Below are positions 46,829 to 56,459 of a DNA stretch of 64,000 nucleotides, piece by piece (position 1 is the first letter of the stretch; every line of letters begins with the position of its first letter). A program made the translations under genes and the position numbers. The stretch comes from Copromyces sp. CBS 386.78. Taxonomy: Eukaryota; Ascomycota; Sordariomycetes; Sordariales; Sordariaceae. The notes beneath the pieces were generated by a model. It was not told where the DNA came from. It did no database searches and was given only the letters and a program-made list of their open reading frames with translations. Location of the stretch: assembly GCA_030685235.1 (NCBI GenBank), contig MU839142.1, positions 146,695 through 210,694 of the forward strand, written 5' to 3'.

Positions 46829-47775
46829 GTTGGAGACGGGAAAGACCAGTCTATCGGTAGACTGCCTTGGTGGCTTGTTCGGTGTTGATATTCCCGGGTG
46901 CTATTCCGAGTATGTTGCTGCCGAATAACTGCTTGTTGGCCAAGAAAGGTCCTGAGGAGGTGGAATGGCAAAGGGAGGATGGCCTTAAATAGGAGGAGAT
47001 GCATCTTTCTCGGGGCGGCAAGGTGAAGGGATCCCCATCACTTCTCCTTTGGTGTTCCTTGGTGACACTCGCTTCTGTTGGCGGGTGGCTGACGGAAGAG
47101 GTGGACAAACTGCCTTGCAAACTGCCTTGACGAGATCGAAAAAAAAACATGGCGACAGCGAGGTATGAATTCAATATCATGGCACACGGTTGTGGTCGAG
47201 ATCGAAGGTTGAGGCTAATGGAAAGTTGACTGGTGGTCGGTTGGGTCACTGGTTGCGACAGGGGCAGAACCCGAGATGTTGATGCTGGGGAGGAAAGCAA
47301 ATGGGAAAGGAGAACAGCAACTGAGTTCACTATGAATTATGCGGCGGGTAAGATTGGTTCCCATTGATACGGTAACAATACGCTGTGAGAGAGAGCTGAG
47401 GTTGAGCAGGAAGGCACGATGCTCAAATACGATGCAATCACAGGAGCAGTCAAGGAAGTCACCAGCGCATGAGCAAGCGTCAACATGCCCTTATCGTCAT
47501 TATCTCGGCGCACAAGATCCTTTGAGGCCAATATTGGAATTTTCCTTCTGACCAAATTTTGACTACTTCACTTCCCAGCATCGCCATTGGCAACACATCA
47601 CGACCTCCTATTCTCGAAAATCACGCCAGTTACCCTGATCCATTGCCATTCACTGCGCGCCGCCTCGTTCCCTCTCCATCGCTTGATCCAGGGCTGACAC
47701 CGCCATCCGCGCAGAATCCACCGTTTTCGTCCATTTCCTCCTTCAGTCTCCTTGATCATTCCTCTCTCTGACCAC
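46829..47775. other. Intergenic region with TATA-like element
   Basis: About 0.9 kb. CTATTTAAGG on the minus strand at 46983-46992 is a TATA-like element 155 bp upstream of the gene at 46828. No gene seen. Confidence 0.5.
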
Positions 47776-48093
47776 TCAGACATGCTTAGGTGAGCCAGGC
47801 GGCGTAGGCGTCACACACCTCTCCTCCCCGACCCAGTGAAGTTGAATGGTGAAGTCCAGAGAACCGTTCACATCTTCATCATCCGCCATGCAGTCCGAGT
47901 GGACTTCCTCCGAACGGGTAGGCGGTTTCGGCTTCGGAAGAGTCGGAATCGGGGCGCTAGGAACAGTAGGGATCGGCTCGCCGTCCTCGCAGCGAGCAGG
48001 CGGCTTGGGTTTAGGAAGCGTGGGAATCGGAGCACTCGGGACGGTAGGGATGGGCTCGCCGAGAGTGTTCGGGGTGGGAGTTTTGGTGGTCAT
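47776..48093 (-). CDS. Small GEPIPTVPS-repeat protein B (105 aa), unknown function
   Basis: The ATG at 48093 has the same strong context (GTCAAAATG) as the related gene at 15253. The 105-residue frame is intronless and has no signal peptide. It carries two tandem 26-residue repeats starting GEPIPTVPSAPIPTLPKPKP, encoded by two adjacent 78-bp units at 47905-48060. The remaining C-terminal part is acidic then mixed (DDEDVNGSLDFTIQLHWVGEE) and ends PTPPGSPKHV. The repeat core (G-E-P-I-P-T-V-P-S-x-P-I-P-T) is nearly identical to protein A, about 32 kb away on the opposite strand. The two form a small family seen only by comparing this window with itself. TATTAAAA lies about 126 bp upstream. Function unknown; the chain should be extended and disordered. 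Confidence 0.65.
   Translation of the reverse strand: MTTKTPTPNTLGEPIPTVPSAPIPTLPKPKPPARCEDGEPIPTVPSAPIPTLPKPKPPTRSEEVHSDCMADDEDVNGSLDFTIQLHWVGEERCVTPTPPGSPKHV
47905..48060 (-). repeat. 78-bp in-phase tandem duplication in GEPIPTVPS gene B
   Basis: Units 47905-47982 and 47983-48060 each encode 26 residues. Many differences are at third codon positions. Confidence 0.85.
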
Positions 48094-48218
48094 TTTGACG
48101 GTTGATTTCTAGGTGTCGAGTGGGTCTTTTTGTGTTTTGATATCCGAGACGGTCTGGTTTCTAGGCAGTTCCTGGAAATTGTTGATGTTGGGTTCTGGTC
48201 ACGAGGGGGTCGGAAAGG

Positions 48219-48227
48219 ATTTTAATA
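48219..48227 (-). promoter_or_regulatory. TATA-like element of GEPIPTVPS gene B
   Basis: TATTAAAAT on the minus strand, about 126 bp upstream of the ATG at 48093. Confidence 0.35.
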
Positions 48228-49192
48228 CCTCTTCTTCGCAGGAGCTACTTTCTAACCTCGGCAAGAAGTTGAAGGGATCTTGGTCAATCTTGGCTGGAGG
48301 TGATACCTTGGCGCAGTGTCGCCGTTTGTTGAGACCGCTTCTGTTGGTGTTTATTTTCGTGGTAGGTTGGTTTGAGGGTATGCCAACAGTTCATGGACGA
48401 GATTGGAAGAAAGATGGGACGACGCGTAGGTCACGACCATGACAGAAAGGCAAGATCAGGGCCAAGAAAAAAAAAAAAAGGAAAAAAAAAAAGGAAATAA
48501 CTGACAGATATACCAAAAAGTAGGAAAGCTCGACACCCGCGTACGACATTTCGCCATCGGAAGCCACGAAATCTTCCTTATCGACGACGTTATACGATGC
48601 TCCGATATCATACCTCAGTGTCATACAGGCGAAACATCAACATCCAGTCAATCTCGGGCCTGAATCCGCATGCAGGTACACTTCGTGATCCCGCATGTTG
48701 CACTTCGGCGATTCATATCGAGGTTAACTTTCACATGCCGCTTTGCACCAAATCTGAACATTGAGACGCGTCAGCAATGGGAACAGGAGGAAACAGATGA
48801 TTGCTCATTCTGCTGACGTCGGTCCTCTCTTTTGCGTGTGCTGAGACAGTCGGTAGCACAGGCTTGGGAACTACGCTCATTCAACTTTAATGAATGGGAG
48901 TGGAAGAAGCTCGTGGTGTCCTGATCCAAGGTAGATAGATGATTCCTGATCAATGGCTTGCTGGCTGATGATTCAGCACCGCGTTGGTCCCATCATTCTT
49001 TCCATCGTTCGGCTTCGAATTGTCAGTTTGGACACTGACCGACCAAAGACTCAACGCCGACGAGAATGTCATCAGGGTCTAGTCATTACCAATGAGGCCG
49101 AACACCTGGACGGGTAGTTCTTCCCCTCAGCAAGGGTATGTCATTCCCATGGTCAAAAGTTACCATGAACAAGACACTCTTTCAGAACGAGC

Positions 49193-49200
49193 TATAAAAA
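49193..49200 (+). promoter_or_regulatory. TATA box of the 49.3 kb gene
   Basis: TATAAAAA, 88-95 bp upstream of the ATG at 49288. Confidence 0.4.
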
Positions 49201-49287
49201 TGTCTCCTGCCCTTTCTTCCAGCCTCAAGCCAATCATTCAACATTGACAACAATTCTGAAAACACAGCGCAATCACAACCTCTCAAG

Positions 49288-50889
49288 ATGTGCTCCGACT
49301 CCTTCTTCTCACAGACCCGATCACCGCCACCTTCGCCATCTCTACCGCCGTCACCATCTTCACAATCCTTACCGGCCTCACCACCGTCACCGCCCTCACC
49401 ATCCTCAACCTCAATACCCACTTCTTCCAGCCCTCCCATCTTCACAACCACCATCACCTCCCCCGTTTCTTCCCAGTTCACTTCAGCTCCCAACTCCCAA
49501 GCCCCCTCCGCCGAAAGCTCGATATTTGACTTGTCGCTATTCTTCTCACTCAATCCCCGATCAGCACAAGTGACCCGTGAGCAGACCTCCGTATCGGGCA
49601 TTTCCTCTCCAAGTCCACCCGCCTCGGAAGCGGGGACAGAACCTCAATCAATCCCTCAATCCATGTCGAGCTCCCAAGTCAGTGAAACTTTCAGAGCACC
49701 TGGAGGTACCTGGACCATCACGACGGAAGAATATCCTCGGCCCACTGGCAGTCTCCAACCAAACTCGCAAATGTCCAGCTCCAAAGAAAGCTTTATTTTT
49801 TTCACCAACACTCCCAGCACACTGCCCTCGACCATTCTTACTCCCTTTTCGCGGTACCGGGGCGGTTGGCGGATTGGACCCTCGAGCTCTGAAAGCTCTG
49901 AGACGAGTCCTGAGAGCTCCATCTACTTGGCTGCTCCTGCTACTACTTCACCGGCCGTAGGGCAAGATGCTGTTGGTCTTCACGGTGCTTCGAGCTCCTC
50001 GAGTTCTGACACGAGTCCGGACAACTCGGTTTACTTGGCTGCTCCTGCTATTACTTCTCCGGTCGTAGGGCAAGATGCTGTTGACCTTCACGGTGCTTCT
50101 CGGACCGGTACCGGCTTTGTGGCTCAGAGTGGCTCAAGGACTTCGGTTTACTTCAGTCCTCTTACCTCGCCCGTTGCTTCTCAGGCTGATGATTCCCAAG
50201 TTATTGAGCCTGACACTTCCCACCCTCCCCTCCTCACCAGCTTTAACTCACCCCCCACTCCTATCCTTCGACTTAGAATGCCCGGTTCTTGGATCTCGTC
50301 TCGCAGCACTTCTCCCACTCTACCAGAGTATCTACCCAGTCCGCAGCCAAGCGCCCAAACACCTACCCGAACCACTTCGAACCCCTACCCCAGTCCCATT
50401 CTCCAAGTAACCATCATGCCCGGGTCTTGGGTTTCCTTGCCTAACTCTCCCGTCCCATCTCCGCCCAGCTCGCCTGTTATTGAGGTACACAGGGACTCTG
50501 TCCCTCTCCATGCATCTAGTACTCCCGCCACCCCAGCCACTCACACAGCTCCAACCTCTTCCAGCACTTCCACCACTCCGATGACGCCCACGCCCACTGG
50601 CAATGACACAGACAATACTCGGGAGATCACCATCACCATCGCCGGGCTTAACATTTGCAATCCAACAGATAGTACCACTGAGACCACCACCGACGCAAGC
50701 ACTTACACCGACGAAAACCACAATGTCACATCGAACAGCAATACAGAAAGTTCGGGCAGTGAACATAGCAGTGTCAATCCCGAAGGAACTAACACCACAG
50801 AAGCATCAACACCCTCCCTCACGCGCAGTTCCAGTAGCTCGAGTCTAGCCAGTACAGGTAGTACTCTGCCGGCTTGTATCCAACAATGA
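49288..50889 (+). CDS. Ser/Pro/Thr-rich protein with internal repeats, unknown function (533 aa)
   Basis: Intronless 533-residue frame. The first 80 residues are mostly Ser and Pro (SPPPSPSLPPSPSSQSLPA). A 36-residue unit containing SIYLAAPATTSPAVGQDAVG is tandemly repeated once (DNA 49885-49992 and 49993-50100). A second, diverged pair is ILRLRMPGSWISS and ILQVTIMPGSWVSLP, each followed by Ser/Pro-rich sequence. One more ordered stretch, REITITIAGLNICNPTD, precedes a Ser/Thr/Asn-rich tail. No signal peptide, GPI signal, membrane segment or known domain was seen, so I take it to be a cytosolic or nuclear disordered protein. It is divergent from GEPIPTVPS gene B. The long uninterrupted frame, repeat structure kept in phase and nearby TATA box argue that it is a real gene. 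Confidence 0.65.
   Translation: MCSDSFFSQTRSPPPSPSLPPSPSSQSLPASPPSPPSPSSTSIPTSSSPPIFTTTITSPVSSQFTSAPNSQAPSAESSIFDLSLFFSLNPRSAQVTREQTSVSGISSPSPPASEAGTEPQSIPQSMSSSQVSETFRAPGGTWTITTEEYPRPTGSLQPNSQMSSSKESFIFFTNTPSTLPSTILTPFSRYRGGWRIGPSSSESSETSPESSIYLAAPATTSPAVGQDAVGLHGASSSSSSDTSPDNSVYLAAPAITSPVVGQDAVDLHGASRTGTGFVAQSGSRTSVYFSPLTSPVASQADDSQVIEPDTSHPPLLTSFNSPPTPILRLRMPGSWISSRSTSPTLPEYLPSPQPSAQTPTRTTSNPYPSPILQVTIMPGSWVSLPNSPVPSPPSSPVIEVHRDSVPLHASSTPATPATHTAPTSSSTSTTPMTPTPTGNDTDNTREITITIAGLNICNPTDSTTETTTDASTYTDENHNVTSNSNTESSGSEHSSVNPEGTNTTEASTPSLTRSSSSSSLASTGSTLPACIQQ
49885..50100 (+). repeat. 108-bp in-phase tandem duplication in the 49.3 kb gene
   Basis: Two adjacent 108-bp units encode 36-residue repeats centred on YLAAPA(T/I)TSP and VGQDAV(G/D)LHGAS. 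Confidence 0.85.
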
Positions 50890-51989
50890 GATTACCTTGG
50901 GAAAGGAAGTATGTATAGCTGGTACAGATCAAGCACAGCCCAGGCTACAGGATTTTAGGGTAATAAAGCGATACAGGAGAACACTCATTAGGAAGGAAAG
51001 AAACAGTACCACGGCAGCTGAAGGGACATAATCAATCCGAGGGACATTGAGTCTCTAGAATAATAGTCTAGGGGACATTACCTACCTACGTAGAGGTACT
51101 TGACATACGTGGGTAGAAATAAAGGAATAATAGGGTACCCCAAGTTTCATTCACAGGAGCCGTCTGGTCCCAATGATGATGCCAGCAATCAAACTGACTA
51201 TATCCTGGTTTGTGATTGATCGTCAAGCAGGATTGAACCGAACCGAACCAGAAACAAAAAAAAAAGTAATAGAAGCCCATATGTATGTACATGTACAAGA
51301 TCTAGGAGGCCAGCATTACCAAACCAAACAGTCCTCAAAGCCCCCTAGGGCCCCCCCTTCCTTTAATAATTCATCCTCCTCTACCTAGGTAACTTCTACC
51401 CAAAAGCTTTTTCCGGAACCTTTTCTGCAGTCTGCACTTGTGCTTCAACCTACCTACCTCTACTTCTTTCATCATCCGTTCGTTTCAAGACAGTCAGTCG
51501 TTCAGGCTTGCATTTCATTTCACTTCTTGAACAGCCCGAGACTGGACTTGATAAGCTCAAAATAGCATTAACGACGAAGAAAAGAAAAAGAAAAGCCCAT
51601 ATGTAGTACACTACAAAGTCACGGGCACCACCAGACATGCACCACAGGCAGAAGAGATCATCTTAAATAAGCCTCTCCGCTTCCTCCATCTGATGTGCCC
51701 TTCCATTCATTCATTCATTCATTCATTCACCCATTCATTCATTCATTCACCCATTATCCGTTCGCTTCAAGCTTCAAGCCTTTGCTTCAAGGCTTCAAGC
51801 CTTCACGCTCGCTCGCTCGCACGCTCTTATCAGCTTTTCCCAACTAACATCTCCACATACCGCCCAAACTACGCCCCGGCCTTCGGCGGCGCCCCCGCCA
51901 TTCTACTACAATTCCTATTACTCTCCCCGCCTAGCTTTACTTATATAATAGTATTAATATTCTTATTCTACAGGACCTTCTAGTCGATA
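50890..51989. other. Intergenic region
   Basis: About 1.1 kb between the 49.3 kb gene and the GH6 remnant. It has several GGGACAT copies near 51026-51080 and an (ATTC)n repeat at 51704-51764. No gene seen. Confidence 0.55.
51704..51764. repeat. (ATTC)n imperfect microsatellite
   Basis: About fourteen 4-bp ATTC units interrupted by two CACCC variants. Confidence 0.9.
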
Positions 51990-53303
51990 GTGGGTATATC
52001 AGTGTGTCCGACCCCGGCTGGCTGGACATTGCACCACTCGGCCTACTCGGCCCTGGCGCCGGGGAGCGCGACGCGGCCTTAGTCGACGATAAAGTGCGCG
52101 GGGAGGCCGAGTTGTGTGAGATAAGGGGGAGAGGGAGCTGGGCGTAGTGGGACTCGTCCGTCGTAGGAGGCACAAGGGGGACCATTCGGTGTAGGGGTCG
52201 CGGGGGTGCGTAGAGCTGGAGTTGGAGTTGGAGCTGGAGGTGATGTAGGGGTTGTAGTTGGATACCTACGTTGGTTGAGAAGCCGCGGATTGTGTACAAT
52301 GTGGCGTCTTTGCCTGACTCTGGGGTGTTGCCCGGTGTTGCCCGGTGTTGGCGGCGTTGGCGATGGACAGGACGGTGGCGAACTCCTTGGCGGCTGGTTG
52401 GTGAGGGTGTTAGTTTTTGTTGTGCTTACGGGGAGGGGAAGAGGAAGGGGGAGGGTAGAAGGGAGGAGACGGGAAGAGATGGGAAGGGGAAGAAGGAGCA
52501 GCAGGAAGTGGTTAAGGTGAAGGAAAGGAAAAAAAAAAAAAAAAAAAAAAATTATGAAAAAAAAAAAAAAAAAAAACCAGACCAAGCGGCAAATTATCCG
52601 CCCACCCCAACCACCCTCCATGCGCCGCATCGACATAAAGCGCCACATTCTCCAACTGCAAGCTTTTAATCGCAAAGGCACGGTACGTCGGCACCGCCCG
52701 GGCACAAAACTCCACGCACACCCCCCATATTCGTCACCGCATTGCCCAACGAATCAATCCGGCTCCAGTGAGCACCACCGCGAACTGCAAGTCCTTATTC
52801 TAGCCGCCGCCAATTTATGCGCATACCTACGGCTTGACGAATTGCTCCTTGTAGATTCCATTCTCAACCCATCATTCCTGCTGCTTACATAGCTCGCCTG
52901 CTGACTCGCCGGCGGAGCAATCGCGGTCGGGGAGGTTGTAGAGAACGGAACGAGGCCGACGATCGATCTGCTTCTGGCCAGTCCGAAAAACGCTGCTTCG
53001 TTGCGCGCGGAGCGGATGGCGTCGTCGATTTTCCGAAAGGCCGGAGCGGGAGGTGACCCAGATGAAGGAGCCGGTTTTCTGGACCATGCGGACGACGGCG
53101 GCGTTGGCCTTGTCGTTCTTTTTGGACAAAAGACTTGTAGGTGTCTTCGAGCTTGGCGGCCCATTTGGGGTATGTTGGCGAAGAGTTTCTTGCCCTGCCC
53201 GCGAAGGGGTTGATGTCGGAGGCGCCGATTTTGGGGGGCTAGTCTAGGCGGTGACGGAGGCGCCGGCTGCCGAGAGGGCGGCGAGGAGGGTGAGGGCGCG
53301 CAT
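51990..53303 (-). pseudogene. GH6 family cellulase (endoglucanase/cellobiohydrolase II-like) pseudogene
   Basis: Read on the minus strand from an ATG at 53303, pieces of one GH6 protein appear in order but in changing frames. They are a signal-peptide-like MRALTLLAALSAAGASVTA ending in a stop, NPFAG, KANAAVVRMVQKTGSFIWV, the GH6 signature VLYNLPDRDCSAGESAGE, AYAHKLAAA, LEPD then DSLGNAVTNMG in another frame, NVALYVDAAHGGWLGW, IRGFSTNV and GLPAHFIVD. The last recognisable piece is a WCNV-like end near 52.0 kb. The C-terminal VWVKPGGE region is missing. Lesions include early stops, a 4-bp duplication at EPD (about 52760) and two long A tracts (52529-52551, 52557-52576). Intact GH6 enzymes are secreted and cleave cellulose with inversion. 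This copy cannot make one. Confidence 0.85.
52529..52576. repeat. Two long poly-A tracts inside the GH6 remnant
   Basis: A23 (52529-52551) and A20 (52557-52576), separated by TTATG, interrupt the coding remnant just downstream of the GGWLGW motif (minus strand). Confidence 0.85.
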
Positions 53304-53870
53304 TGTGACTTGGGGTGTGTGAAAGGACGGGGAAGGTGGTTGACGGTTGGTGATGGTGAAGATGGAGGTGAGGTCTTATATGGCTGGCTACCTAGCCGTC
53401 AACCATCAAGGTAAGGTAAGGTAGGTAGCACGTCATCTTGCCCGGCTCGCCTGTCCAGATCCGATTGAGATCATTCATTGCATGCCGGACAACATCCCCA
53501 TACCCCAGACAGAACCAGGCGGACCTAGAAGCCATAGATCCGCACGGTTGTCCATGCTCACCTTACTGGACCTAGCTGATGCAGGCTCAGCTTGTGGTAA
53601 CTTGCTCGGTTGAGGTCCGGGACTTCCCACAAATGACCAGGTGTAACTGTGTAAAGTGCGAGAGACCATGGGGAAAGGAGCAAATGTCGGGGTAGCGGGC
53701 TAGACGGGCCAAGACCTCGCTCGGCCATGGCCATCGGAACGTGAGCCGTGAAGCCGGACGTGACGCTAGGTACGCTACGGGAGCCGCAGGTTCCTTGGCC
53801 GAAAGAAGAAATTCCAGGAACGCAGGAGCCGGAACCGGGTCAGGTGCCGTGCCGAAAAGCGAATTGTCAA

Positions 53871-54206
53871 TTGTCAAAAGACGGGGTGAGCAGGTAGTTA
53901 CCCCATATTTAGAAGCGGCGGTAATGTGACCTTTATTGTGCTGTCTGGAAACCTAACCTCTCCAGGTTGACATATCTTTGTAGTAATGTGAGCTTTAACC
54001 TACGCGATCTTGAAGAAACGAGGTGCGTGCATAAGGTAAGCGATTGATTGTCAAAGACGGGGTGAGCAGGTAGTTCCCCCAGATTCCAGCGAGAATGGAT
54101 GTGACCTTGTCTTGTCGGTCTAGAGATCCGTGTAATGCGAGCTTCAACTTGCGCGATCTGAAACAGATGAGATGAGGAGTTATGCATAAAGCGACGGAAG
54201 TGAGGA
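53871..54206. repeat. Diverged ~177-bp tandem duplication
   Basis: Both units begin TTGTCAAA(A)GACGGGGTGAGC followed by AGGTAGTT, at 53871 and 54048. They share later blocks: GTGACCTT, GTAATG(T/C)GAGCTT and GCATAA. Between these blocks they have diverged by substitutions and small indels. Confidence 0.75.
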
Positions 54207-54423
54207 TGGTGTCGTAGTGTATATACGATCAACGGCATCTTGCTCCGGAAGGGACTCAAATCGTGATGATTCGTGCGCTTTCGCGAAAGATCAGCGGTTT
54301 ACCAGATTGGCGAGGTTTCCAGACTGCCACTCGGCGAAACTCACGGGCCGGGCAATATACCCTTAGACTGGAAGACTAGGTACCTATGGCGATGGGGTGG
54401 CACGACCTAACCAAACCGACCTC

Positions 54424-54850
54424 CATGCTCAAGATGCGCGGGCATCATATCAACCCCATGAAGAATCGTGATTCGTGGCTTCACAGTTCACACTATGGCC
54501 GGAACTCAACGGCACATCGCATGGTACCTTACTCTTTGAAGCACGCGGACCGCGCTCTCCCCGTTCAGCAATTGTAGCATCATCCACTCGGAACCCAGTA
54601 TCCCACTTGGAATAGTCGCAAACTTGACCGATGTCTCTCATGTTCAAAACATGCGCACATCGTGTCAACCTCTCATCAAGATCGTGGCTTCACACATTGA
54701 CCATAGAGGTAACGACGATAAGTCGCACGCTCTTCGAGGTTGGGCAAACCGCGCTCTTCACGTTCAACACCTTGATCATCACCCACTCAGAATGGAACCC
54801 AGTATTCCACTGGGAATCAACCGGAATAATCGCAGACCGTCCTGCTTTGC
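54424..54850. repeat. Diverged ~215-bp tandem duplication
   Basis: Units start at 54424 and 54639 (CATG(C/T)TCAA...ATGCGC). They share ATCGTG..CGTGGCTTCACA, ACCGCGCTCT and CACTCGGAACCCAGTAT / CACTCAGAATGGAACCCAGTAT, then CACT(T/G)GGAAT, with indels between. Confidence 0.75.
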
Positions 54851-56459
54851 GATCGCACCTCCAACCAAGCTGTCAATGTCAGTGGCAAGATATACGAAGA
54901 CCTCACTCACCACCTCTCGTGTTATGCCATGCCGTGCTATACATGCATGTTGTTATCGCGCCCATTGCTTTTTCTGCCCATATGTTCCCTCTGCACTTGG
55001 CAGCACCGATAGTAGATGAACCGCCTCTCAGGTTCTCAGCTCGCCATGTACCGAGAGGGAAAACCCCAAGCCCACGGAGACGGGATGTCTTTTGTGATGT
55101 GTGGTCAAGCCTCCTCAAGGTGTTATCGTCCAGCCGGAGCATATGGAATGACTTCGCTCCATATCACTATCCCGAGCGCCGGCACCTGTTGGTTGAGCCA
55201 CAGGTTTTGCCACGATTGCCACGATTGCCACCTGCCACAATTTTGTCAAAGACAAGTCTGGCGTGGATGTCCAAAGTCTGAGAAGATGTGAGAGGGCTGT
55301 GGCTTCAATGGCTTGTCCATCCAGCGCTGACAGACAAGCAGACAAGCTGTCGGGACGGATCGTGCTAGTGTAGAGGCTGAACCGCTGAAGAAGGCCATCC
55401 ATCATTCAGATGTCCGATTGGTCGAGCTCGCCTACAGCACGCGACAGGCTGGTGTTGCTCCCGACTCCGTATCCTGCTTCCGAAGATAACTTGCTTTTTC
55501 CAAGTTCTTTATTTGCGGTTGCGGAGATTTTTGCCAGCGGGAAGATCGCACACTTGAAGACGATCTACTCAACTGAACCCACAGAATTGGCTCAGTCATG
55601 GGTTGCGATCGAGACCGCACTGCTGGGGTAGATGGGGGAAACTCATGTGAACAATGATTGCCAGTCAGTGATCACCCAGTTTTGCTGCATCCGTCCGCCA
55701 TTAGCTCATGCGGATACCCGTGTTTCCCCAGTCCCCAGGCCAAGGGTCCTCAGATGAATGTCGAGGCTAGCTCCCTGGTAACGCAAAGCAATCGGAGTAT
55801 GCATGCTGGTACTGCACGATTGCACACCAATTCTGCGTATCCCGATGGGAAAATACGGGCCTCCCCTTGGTCCCAGCCGCGGGTACTCGCAGCTGAAATC
55901 ACTCCGGGTCACTTCCGGCTCCACACACATCTTTCTCTTGGTGAAATACCCAATGGCGTCAATACATGGCCGCCGCCAACTGTCCAGCCTTCCAACCCTT
56001 CGGGTTGTCTCTTTTCTACCATCTTGCCATGGTACTGCGATCATGAATCTTGGGACGGGAGTTCCACGACGGGCGTTGAGCAAAGTGTCGATGCATGTCT
56101 TGCTCCCTCGTTTCCACCGCACCGTGGGCCACAAGCCATGAGCGCTTGCATTGGATTGAAGGTGGTGTGGCGGAGCGGAAACGCAAACGGGAAGCAGCGC
56201 CTTGATTTCATACACATGGCCGCCAGTTGCGGCTAAGGACTTGTTGAGTTTTAGGGGGGCTCGTCCGATGTGTGGGGGTTGTATTGTATGGTGTCGAGGC
56301 TCGAGGATCGAAATCTGGGACGACAAAGATCATAAAGCCCCTTCATCGTCCTCAGTCCATATCGCCTCGCGGTCCCGTCGTCTCCTGAAGGCGTATACCA
56401 GTGTCAGTATGACCCCCAGAAGTTGACCTTACCCATTGACACATATCCACACAACATCA

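Larger units (their letters stand above)
48094..49287. other. Divergent intergenic region between gene B and the 49.3 kb gene
   Basis: About 1.2 kb shared by two divergent unknown genes, with TATA-like elements at each end and two A-rich tracts at 48467-48492. No gene seen. Confidence 0.55.
53304..56459. other. Intergenic region with diverged tandem duplications
   Basis: About 3.2 kb. It holds two separate diverged duplications (53871-54206, 54424-54850). At 55706-56326 (minus) and 55658-56236 (plus) long frames overlap on opposite strands; neither has a recognisable domain. Confidence 0.5.

Noticed and set aside
54631..55281. 216-codon plus-strand frame overlapping the tandem duplications
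   Set aside because: It runs through non-coding repeat DNA and shows no protein features.
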